Shown here one piece after another: positions 7,708 to 13,654 of a stretch of DNA of 24,058 nt; position 1 is the stretch's first letter, and each line of letters starts with the position of its first letter. Position numbers and translations under genes: made by a program. The notes below the pieces were generated by a model. The model searched no databases. It worked only from the letters and a program-made list of their open reading frames with translations, and was not told where the DNA came from. Origin of the DNA: a virus. The stretch is from positions 1 to 24,058 of the IMG/VR virus record IMGVR_UViG_3300031236_000041; one strand, 5' to 3'.

Positions 7708-7922
7708 GCCGGGGTGTTCGTTACCGCTGCCGGCGTTTTAGCTGGCGCGGCTGGAATGCTGGCCAAAATCAGATCCAGCTTTTGCTCGATCACATCTAGC
7801 CGTTTGCTGAGTTGGGCGTACAACTGAAGCCCCCAGTCCATCTTGGGCGGAAAGCCGGGCGAAGCCGGATCCGGCAGTTGTGCCGCGATGGTTTCTGCCG
7901 CCGCGATTTTTTCAGGTGCCAC
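7704..7922 (-). CDS. Opposite-strand 72-residue coiled-coil protein, possible moron
   Basis: This is the only credible minus-strand gene. It reads from GTG at 7922, directly after an in-frame TAG, to TAA at 7706-7704, and overlaps the tail tube stop by four bases. The plus strand has no coding frame here. Codon use is protein-like and varied, giving AAAETIAAQLPDPASPGF, then an amphipathic helix WGLQLYAQLSKRLDVIEQKL with heptad spacing, then an Ala/Pro-rich tail. No family is recognised; the helix could mediate self-association. There is no clear Shine-Dalgarno site upstream of the GTG, which lowers confidence. A gene running against a late operon is the usual look of a phage moron expressed from its own promoter in the lysogen. 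Confidence 0.5.
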   Translation of the reverse strand: MAPEKIAAAETIAAQLPDPASPGFPPKMDWGLQLYAQLSKRLDVIEQKLDLILASIPAAPAKTPAAVTNTPA

Positions 7923-7948
7923 TTTTAAAGTCTACCAGCCGCAACAAT

Positions 7949-7990
7949 ATGAACTACGAATCTGGAAAAACAATAACGAAAGGGATTCCA
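7949..7990 (+). pseudogene. Remnant duplicate start of the downstream G-like gene
   Basis: The sequence from 7947 to 7971 matches 8344-8368 at 21 of 25 bases. It encodes MNYESGKTITKGIP, against MNYESRKTFTSTSIP at the real gene start at 8346. After about 14 codons the resemblance ends and the frame runs out of phase over the next gene. There is no Shine-Dalgarno site before this ATG. It looks like a partial duplication left when the gene at 7992 was inserted between the two copies. The Shine-Dalgarno site of the gene at 7992 lies within it. Confidence 0.6.
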
Positions 7991-7991
7991 A

Positions 7992-8339
7992 ATGAGTTGG
8001 CTTACGAATTTATTCAAAGACGTCGGGGGTTTCTTTACCTCCTCGAAAGCAGAAGCAGCCGAGAAAGAAATAGTGGCGCTGGTGCCCGCGGCGTTAAGCA
8101 TCGTACAGGACATCAACGCCATAGCGCCCAGTCGGACGCTGGCAGAAATCAACACGGTGGCCACTAAGTACGGTGTTCCGGCCATCACCGCGGTCGCCAA
8201 CGATCCAACCAGCACCGGCAACGTGCTGTTGAATCTTGCGACCACAATTCTCCAGAAGAACCACGCGCCTGCGGCCTCCGTGTCTCTGCTGAACACGACG
8301 GTCCAACTGGCAGTGATCGCTGCGCAGACTTCAGCGTAA
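7992..8339 (+). CDS. Small hypothetical protein inserted before the tail chaperone gene
   Basis: The protein has 115 residues. The start is preceded by GAAAGGGA seven bases upstream. The N-terminus MSWLTNLFKDVGGFFTSS is an amphipathic helix. It is followed by EKEIVALVPAALSIVQDINA, a segment LAEINTVATKYGVPAITAVA, and a C-terminal hydrophobic helix VSLLNTTVQLAVIAAQ. The whole is helical and Ala-rich with no cysteines and no convincing membrane-spanning segment. I recognise no family. It ends six bases before the G-like gene, so it is transcribed with it. Flanking by two copies of the G-like start suggests it was acquired as an extra cassette. A membrane-active or holin-like role cannot be excluded but is not supported. 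Confidence 0.7.
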   Translation: MSWLTNLFKDVGGFFTSSKAEAAEKEIVALVPAALSIVQDINAIAPSRTLAEINTVATKYGVPAITAVANDPTSTGNVLLNLATTILQKNHAPAASVSLLNTTVQLAVIAAQTSA

Positions 8340-8345
8340 ACCGAT

Positions 8346-8978
8346 ATGAATTACGAGTCGCGAAAAACGTTCACATCCACGTCCATACCCGAAGTTTCGT
8401 TCACGTTGCTCAAAATCAATGTGAAACGGAGACTCGCCTTCAATCTCCTGATGGCCAAAAAGTTCGAAGCGCTGCGTGAGATCTACAAGCGCCGCAAGCC
8501 GTTCGATGAGGCATATCAATCGGCCCTGAAAGCTGCGCGCGAGAAAGCGCGGCCGGAGATCGAGGCGCTGATGGAAGCGGAAAGCATCAGCCGCGAAGAG
8601 GCCACCAAACGCTCCAAGGTGACGCTGGAGTTTCCGGAAGACCAGCTCGAGCAGATCATGGCCATCACCCAGGAAGCGCAGGAATACGATGCCCGCGAAT
8701 GCACGCCGGACATGGTGAAGTTCTTCCTGCAGAAGATCGAAGGCCTGGAGATCGACGGCGCGCCGGCCACGGCTGACTCACTGATCGATGCTGGGCCCGA
8801 CGATCTGTATCAAGAAATAGCGCAAGGCATCTCCGGCCAGCTCGGCCTGACGAGTACGGAGAAGGAAAATTTGGAATTAGCTGGCACTTCAGAGCCTCCG
8901 GTGGGTGGACCAGCGAATCCGGAGCCGGCGGACTCACTTACGACTGTGGAGACTGTCGCGAGCGCGGCGACGACCTGA
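8346..8978 (+). CDS. Tail assembly chaperone, gpG-like (zero-frame product)
   Basis: This 210-residue protein follows the tail tube and precedes the tape measure, the place of lambda gpG. The N-terminus SFTLLKINVKRRLAFNLLMA is followed by strongly helical, charged segments (RRKPFDEAYQSALKAAREKA; EDQLEQIMAITQEAQEYDAR). The C-terminus is a Pro/Ala/Thr-rich, low-complexity tail ending VETVASAATT. Near its end, AAATTTG at 8867-8873 lets some ribosomes shift to the -1 frame and make a longer GT fusion. In lambda, G and GT wrap the tape measure and recruit tube subunits and are absent from the virion. Sequence similarity to gpG is not evident; the call rests on position, frameshift and composition. 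Confidence 0.7.
   Translation: MNYESRKTFTSTSIPEVSFTLLKINVKRRLAFNLLMAKKFEALREIYKRRKPFDEAYQSALKAAREKARPEIEALMEAESISREEATKRSKVTLEFPEDQLEQIMAITQEAQEYDARECTPDMVKFFLQKIEGLEIDGAPATADSLIDAGPDDLYQEIAQGISGQLGLTSTEKENLELAGTSEPPVGGPANPEPADSLTTVETVASAATT
8867..8873 (+). promoter_or_regulatory. -1 programmed frameshift heptamer AAATTTG
   Basis: In the zero frame the bases read A AAT TTG, a perfect X XXY YYZ heptamer. Slipping back one base pairs the two tRNAs with AAA and TTT and moves the ribosome into the open T frame. G-to-GT frameshifts of this direction are conserved in long-tailed phages. Confidence 0.7.
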
Positions 8979-9316
8979 CCCGCAACTGCCGCAAGTTTCA
9001 CGCCGCGGACATGGATCCCGATCGCGGCCGCTGCTGGGAAGCGCGCTACACGGCCGGCAGCGGAAAGCACCAGGTGGAGTACTTCGTCGATTGCGAAACG
9101 ACGGAGTGCCCGGTCGGCTTAATTTCCATAGACACCCTCCAGCTCATGCAGACAGTGGACTCCGCGCGTGTAGTTCGCGAAGGCGGCGGAGGTGTGCTTT
9201 ATGGCGCGGACTCTTCGAAGTGGCCGTGCTGGTATGCGGACGCTGTCGAGGTAGTGGAACTTGCGCGCAAAGCGGAACACTACGCCGGCATGAAAGCGAT
9301 CAATTCGCGGGAGTGA
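8873..9316 (+). CDS. T domain of GT fusion, reached by -1 frameshift
   Basis: After the slip at 8867-8873, the -1 frame continues for 147 residues beginning GISWHFRASGGWTSESGAGG and then LTYDCGDCRERGDDLTRNC, to TGA 9314-9316. Joined to 176 residues of the G-like part, it gives a fusion of about 323 residues. The segment before the first ATG in this frame (9011) is clearly coding: it has a Cys-rich CxxC...C pattern (CGDC, NC, CW) that continues smoothly into ECPVG and WPCWYADAVEVVELARKAEH. The ATG at 9011 has no ribosome-binding site, so independent translation is unlikely. The six or more cysteines suggest metal or disulfide stabilisation. In lambda, the T domain binds the tail tube protein. 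Confidence 0.7.
   Translation, partial: GISWHFRASGGWTSESGAGGLTYDCGDCRERGDDLTRNCRKFHAADMDPDRGRCWEARYTAGSGKHQVEYFVDCETTECPVGLISIDTLQLMQTVDSARVVREGGGGVLYGADSSKWPCWYADAVEVVELARKAEHYAGMKAINSRE
8880..8914 (+). promoter_or_regulatory. Stem-loop stimulating the frameshift
   Basis: GCTGGCAC (8880-8887) can pair with GTG (8905-8907) and CCAGC (8910-8914), with a two-base bulge (GA). The stem starts six bases after the slippery heptamer, the spacing usual for a frameshift-stimulating structure. Folding was judged by eye, with no energy calculation. Confidence 0.5.
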
Positions 9317-9317
9317 A

Positions 9318-9785
9318 ATGGCAGGCTTCAAAATCACGATCAAGCGCTCCGTCCGGATCAACGCCCCGGTGGCCACACGCGCCCAGCGTCTCGCATTAGG
9401 TCAGGTCGTGTTGCAGACGGTCAGGGGCCGGATCAAATCCGCCGTGGACGCGAACGACGCGCCCGCCAAACCCCTCAGCGCCATCCGTCCGCGGCACGGG
9501 GGCACATCCTACGCTGTGCAGAAACAGATGCGGACCGGCGGCCGCGCGGTGCGTGACTGGACCCTGACGGGAGCGCTGCTAGGTTCTCTGCGAGTGAGCA
9601 TCGCCACACAGAAGAGAATTGTCATCTCTCCCGCTGAGGACCAACGCGGCAAGATGGCGGGCAATCAGGCGCTCTGCGAAATGTTTGCATTCAGCCCCAA
9701 AGACGAGGCCGTAACTCAAGAGGCCATGGATCATCTAGTCCAGCGGATGATTTCCCTCATCGTAGCCAACTCAATCAGCAGATAG
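9318..9785 (+). CDS. Minor tail / tail completion protein, gpZ or HK97 gp10-like
   Basis: The protein has 155 residues. The N-terminal part is basic (FKITIKRSVRINAPVATRAQ). A long helix RLALGQVVLQTVRGRIKSAV leads to the motif DWTLTGALLGSLRVSIATQK, then RIVISPAEDQRGKMAGNQAL, CEMFAFSPKD and a C-terminal helix. The combination of helix, DWTxTGxLLxSL strand and FGFSPKD-like turn is common in gp10/gpZ and virion morphogenesis proteins at the head-tail neck. In lambda, Z lies before U; here the gene sits between the GT chaperone and tape measure, so the order is rearranged. The start is two bases after the upstream stop. The exact family needs a profile search. Confidence 0.55.
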   Translation: MAGFKITIKRSVRINAPVATRAQRLALGQVVLQTVRGRIKSAVDANDAPAKPLSAIRPRHGGTSYAVQKQMRTGGRAVRDWTLTGALLGSLRVSIATQKRIVISPAEDQRGKMAGNQALCEMFAFSPKDEAVTQEAMDHLVQRMISLIVANSISR

Positions 9786-9788
9786 GTC

Positions 9789-12776
9789 ATGGGAAAGAAC
9801 ACCACCACTTTAGAACTGACGCTCGAAGACGGGCAGGTCGTAGGCGCGACGACTCGTGTCAACGCTGCGTTGAAATCGATCGAAGACAACTCCAAGCACC
9901 TCGGCGAGAATACCGGCTTCGACAAGTTTGCGGAAGGCGTTAAATCGCTCATCGAAGATCCGCTCGGGTCGGCCGGCAACATGGCCGAGAAGTTCGTGAG
10001 CAGCATGGGGCCGGTGGGAGTGTCGCTGGCAGCCGGCGTCGGGGCATTTGCTGCGTTCGGTATGGCCGCCTTTGAAGTCACCGAGAAACTGGGCGCGCTG
10101 GCCCTGCAATATCAAAACCTGTCCACTCGCACGGGCATCAGCACGGCTGACGTCGGAGGCTTCGCATTTGCGGCCAAGATGACCGGGAACGACGTCTCGA
10201 TATTTGAGACGATCATGCGCCGGCTCTCGCAGGGCATGGACGAGAACTCGGAAAAGGGCAAGGCTTGCCGCGAGGAACTGGCGCGCATGGGTATCACCGT
10301 CCGGGACATCCACGGCGTGCTGATGCCTACCGCGGATATCTTCAATCAGATATCGGTGGCGCTGAACAAGATGGGCTCGGCCGCCGAGCAAGACGCGGCC
10401 ATGATGAATATCGCCGGGCGGGCCGGAGTAGAGGCTCTACCGACGATGCTGGAGCTTGCTAAGAACCTGCAGATGGCCAGGGATCTCGGACTGTCTCCCA
10501 CCAAGGCCGAGATAGAAGAGTGGAAGGGCTACCACGAGCAGCTCACCATAGCGGCCGCTCAATGGGATGCGATATGGCGCAAGATCGAAGGGGCCACGGC
10601 CGCCACGTTCATGTTTTGGTTCGCCTATAGCACAGGCTCTGGTGGCCCAACAGGGAAAAAGCCAGTCGCGCCCACCCCAATACCGGGGATGCAATATGCG
10701 GGCCTGCTGGAGATGCAGCCCACCATATCCCTGGCGGATCAGTATCGCATTCAGGCCAATGATCGTGCGGTAGCCGCGCTCAAGATTGGCAGCCCCGAAC
10801 AGCAGTTGTCAGAAGCAAAGAAGAATCTGACTGAGCTTCAAGGCAGCCTGAAAACCGGTGTGCTGCCGGAAGTAAATACGAAGACTGAGGCGGACATTAC
10901 CACCGCCAAAGCGGACGTGGCGCGCCTGCAGGCGCAGGTGGATTCACTGAAGAAAGGCGAAGCCGACGCCAAGAGCCGCGCGGCACAGCTTGCCAAAGAT
11001 CAAGCCACCACGATGGCCATCATCGATCACCGCGGCATCATGGCGGGCCTTGCGTTATCCGGGCAGCGAGTTGATGAGATCGTTCCTTACGACAAAGAGG
11101 GTACGGCGGCCTCGCAGCACGGCATGACCGAGAACGTGGCCGTGTTTCGCAAGGCGCTGGAGCAAAAGGACAAGCAGTTAGAGGCGGAAATCGCAGAACT
11201 GAAGAAAGCCATCTCCGAAGGCGATATAGCCTCGCGTGGAGAAATCGAAAAGCAGGCCAGCGGCATCGAAACGGGAGCCGGACAGCAGGTGCAGCTCGCC
11301 GGCGCCCGGCATCAGTTGGCTGGCGTTGGCAAACAAGATGACGGCGAAGTGGCGCTGGCGCAGCAGGAGTTGGCCATCCGCATGAAAGCCCTCGATAACG
11401 AATTGGCCATCAAAGCGGCGCGCGCCGATCTTTTTGACATGGTCAAAGAGCAGGATGACTATGAGAATCGGGCGCAGGCGGCGCAGTTCGATTTGCAATT
11501 GAAGATCCTGGATCTAAAGAAGCAGGTCCTGGAACAAGATCAGAAGGACGCGGACACATTCGGCAAGCTGGTGGCGGAATTCTCGAATGCCGCGCAAACA
11601 GGTGGCCACCGTGGGATCTCGCAGTTCTTCCGCGGCCAGGCGCACGGCCTGGAAGACACGATGATTGGCAACGTGGCCTCCACTGCCTTTAAGAACTTCG
11701 GCAGCAACATAGTTCCGCACATGCCAGAAGGTCCTCTAGGGGATCTGTTTAAGGGGACGCCATTCTCTCCCAAGTCGTCCGACTCGAAGATGCTGCAGGA
11801 CGCCACCCTGGAGAATACCCTGGCCACCCGCGATAACTCGGCCGCAATACGAGCAATGGCGATGTCCCGATCGGGAGGCGGAGGCGCCTTCGTGCCTGGT
11901 GGTGGCGGCGGCCTCGATCTCACCAGCGGCGCATGGGGCAGCGTGGGAAGCGTGCCCGGCTCAGGATCCGGCGCGGACATGGGCGACCCGTTCAACATCA
12001 CCGGGGGCGTTGGCGCGGGCATGCCCGGTATCGGAGATGCCGGAGGCGGCACAGCCGTATTCTCGCCGGCAGCTCTGGTCAAGCTGGGCGCTTCTCCCAC
12101 CGTCGCAGCTCAACTCAGCGGAATGATGGCCTTGTCCGCCAAGCTGAAAAGCGTAAGCTCCAGCATGGGCGGCTTCATGACCGGCGTGGGGCAGGGAATG
12201 TCGGATCCGGTCGGGATGCTCTTCGGCTCAACCGGTCCGGACGGAGGCTATGAGGGCTCACTCACTACCGCACAGGGCGTGGGCGCCGGAGTAGGCATTG
12301 CCGGCGCGGGCATGGGCACTTACATGGGCATCTCGCAGATGGCCAAAGGCGGCGCGCACAATATTACGGCCGGCATCGGAACCACACTGATGTCCGTGGC
12401 TCCTCTCACCGGGCCGGCGGCGCCGTTCGTCGAAGCGGCTGGAATGGTGGCATCGGTGGTCAGTATGATCCTGGGCGATCCCAGGGCGCAGCGCGGCACA
12501 CAAATCACCAACTGGACGGCGCAGAACGCTTACACCGGGCCGGATCCGGTTTCGTATGCGAGGAACATGTCCGGGGAAACCGTGGGCAGCGATATGTTCG
12601 GGAACAGCAGGCAGGTCGGAAATCAGACGACCGTCACAATAAATGCGATGGACTCCGAGAGCTTTGGGACTTACCTGCAGAACCGCCCAACCCAGTTGGA
12701 CAACGGGCTGTATAACCTGATCCAGAATGGCAGTAAGTCCGTGCCGGCGCTCCGCCAGCAGCTCCTGGGTGGCTAA
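9789..12776 (+). CDS. Tape measure protein (gpH-like)
   Basis: At 995 residues this is one of the longest genes and follows the GT chaperone as expected. Tape measure protein sets tail length and is ejected with the DNA; at 1.5 angstrom per residue it predicts a tail near 150 nm. A hydrophobic Gly/Ala segment lies at 73-95 (GPVGVSLAAGVGAFAAFGMA), followed by a helical region to about 260 with LSTRTGISTADVGGFAFAAK. Coiled-coil stretches lie near 337-400, 450-490 and 525-592. A Gly-rich hinge occupies about 693-755, and further hydrophobic segments lie near 830-893. The C-terminus VTINAMDSESFGTYLQN is the usual tape-measure ending. The stop TAA touches the next start GTG. Confidence 0.9.
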   Translation: MGKNTTTLELTLEDGQVVGATTRVNAALKSIEDNSKHLGENTGFDKFAEGVKSLIEDPLGSAGNMAEKFVSSMGPVGVSLAAGVGAFAAFGMAAFEVTEKLGALALQYQNLSTRTGISTADVGGFAFAAKMTGNDVSIFETIMRRLSQGMDENSEKGKACREELARMGITVRDIHGVLMPTADIFNQISVALNKMGSAAEQDAAMMNIAGRAGVEALPTMLELAKNLQMARDLGLSPTKAEIEEWKGYHEQLTIAAAQWDAIWRKIEGATAATFMFWFAYSTGSGGPTGKKPVAPTPIPGMQYAGLLEMQPTISLADQYRIQANDRAVAALKIGSPEQQLSEAKKNLTELQGSLKTGVLPEVNTKTEADITTAKADVARLQAQVDSLKKGEADAKSRAAQLAKDQATTMAIIDHRGIMAGLALSGQRVDEIVPYDKEGTAASQHGMTENVAVFRKALEQKDKQLEAEIAELKKAISEGDIASRGEIEKQASGIETGAGQQVQLAGARHQLAGVGKQDDGEVALAQQELAIRMKALDNELAIKAARADLFDMVKEQDDYENRAQAAQFDLQLKILDLKKQVLEQDQKDADTFGKLVAEFSNAAQTGGHRGISQFFRGQAHGLEDTMIGNVASTAFKNFGSNIVPHMPEGPLGDLFKGTPFSPKSSDSKMLQDATLENTLATRDNSAAIRAMAMSRSGGGGAFVPGGGGGLDLTSGAWGSVGSVPGSGSGADMGDPFNITGGVGAGMPGIGDAGGGTAVFSPAALVKLGASPTVAAQLSGMMALSAKLKSVSSSMGGFMTGVGQGMSDPVGMLFGSTGPDGGYEGSLTTAQGVGAGVGIAGAGMGTYMGISQMAKGGAHNITAGIGTTLMSVAPLTGPAAPFVEAAGMVASVVSMILGDPRAQRGTQITNWTAQNAYTGPDPVSYARNMSGETVGSDMFGNSRQVGNQTTVTINAMDSESFGTYLQNRPTQLDNGLYNLIQNGSKSVPALRQQLLGG

Positions 12777-13529
12777 GTGGCCGGCGCATTCCCGAACATC
12801 AGCGGCGCCTATCCGGTCCGTTTCCCTTATACCCATACGCTGCTGATCCGCTCTTCGTGCATGAGTTTCTGGAGCGGCACAAGCCAGCGGTATGCCATCA
12901 CCGGCCTGCTGAATTCGTTCAAGTGGAACTATCGGCGGATCAGTTACACCGATCTGCAAACGCTCGAAACATTCTGGACCGCGCAGAAAGGCGAATACGA
13001 CTCCACCTGGTCGATCTCGCTGCTCGATCCGAGCACGATGGCGATCCGCTCTTATGCCGGCATGGCATTCGACCAGGACATCTTCGGCTATACCGAATCT
13101 CCGCCCCAATGGTTCGCGCTCGGCTTGGATGCCGTGCAGACGGTCTCGGAAGCGGTCACGGTCGCCCCGAACACGACCTATCCGACCATCAACGGCGGCG
13201 TGCTGGTGCAGATTCCGTTCGGCACCGCGCCTTCGTTCAAGACGCTCAAGAACGATCTGGACTCCGGCCTGCGGATATCGTATTACGCCTGGACCGCCCC
13301 GCTGACGAAATGGCAACTGAGCTACCCGGCCATCACCAACGCCGAGGTGCAGACTCTGGTCAAATTCTATCTGGCCAATGGCGGACCGGTGAATCCGTTC
13401 TCGTTCTCCGATCCAAACACCAGCGTCGTCCACCCGCTTTGTTACTTCGGAGCGGACGGGATTCAGCTTACGCGCATCTCGACGAACCTGAACAGCGTCG
13501 CGTTGTCGATAGAAGAGTACGCGGCTTGA
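12777..13529 (+). CDS. Distal tail / minor tail protein, DUF2460-like, with internal duplication
   Basis: This 250-residue protein starts with GTG directly at the tape-measure stop. Two related segments are visible. One starts at residue 49 (KWNYRRISYTDLQTLETFW, then SISLLDPST). The other starts at residue 178 (KWQLSYPAITNAEVQTLVKF, then PFSFSDPNT). Each is a strand, a helix around QTL, then an (S/F)-strand with DP(S/N)T. The second continues into IQLTRISTNLNSVALSIEEY. This is the layout of DUF2460 and related distal-tail proteins that form the ring between tail tube and tip, equivalent to lambda gpM. The duplicated half could give a pseudo-symmetric ring. An octamer palindrome follows the stop by two bases. 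Confidence 0.65.
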   Translation: MAGAFPNISGAYPVRFPYTHTLLIRSSCMSFWSGTSQRYAITGLLNSFKWNYRRISYTDLQTLETFWTAQKGEYDSTWSISLLDPSTMAIRSYAGMAFDQDIFGYTESPPQWFALGLDAVQTVSEAVTVAPNTTYPTINGGVLVQIPFGTAPSFKTLKNDLDSGLRISYYAWTAPLTKWQLSYPAITNAEVQTLVKFYLANGGPVNPFSFSDPNTSVVHPLCYFGADGIQLTRISTNLNSVALSIEEYAA

Positions 13530-13531
13530 AG

Positions 13532-13627
13532 TGAGCGGGCGAGGGGGCGAGCGGGCGAAACGGCGAAAGTGCAGCCGTACAGTGCAGATTTGTCGCCCCC
13601 TCGCCCCCTCTCCCCTTCGCCCGCTCA
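13532..13627. repeat. Octamer-built palindromic element, copy 2
   Basis: The left arm TGA + GCGGGCGA, GGGGGCGA, GCGGGCGA (13532-13558) faces a right arm (13593-13627) that, read from its end, is TGA + GCGGGCGA, AGGGGAGA, GGGGGCGA, GGGGGCGA. The arms differ by one octamer. The loop (13559-13592) shares only scattered short matches with copy 1. Like copy 1, it sits just after a gene (two bases after the TGA stop) and is 96 bases long. It fills most of the 125-base gap before the tail hub gene. No promoter or U-tract is seen next to it. Confidence 0.85.
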
Positions 13628-13654
13628 GCCGCTAAGCACCCAGCTTTAACCGTC

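Noticed and set aside
7725-7750. GCCGGC...GCTGGC hairpin after the tail tube gene considered as a terminator
   Set aside because: Only six pairs with one wobble, no U-run, and it lies within the opposite-strand coding sequence.
7921-7991. AT-richer stretch considered as a promoter
   Set aside because: No convincing paired -35 and -10 boxes could be defined on either strand by eye, though it remains the likeliest place for one.
7880-8167. Plus-strand frame containing MNYESGKT read as a full gene
   Set aside because: After about 14 codons it becomes Arg/Ser/His-rich and overlaps the well-supported gene at 7992 out of frame; only the start is a meaningful remnant.
9011-9316. Independent gene starting at ATG 9011
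   Set aside because: No ribosome-binding site, and the coding signal continues upstream of the ATG to the slippery heptamer, so it is better explained as the -1 frame part of a GT fusion.
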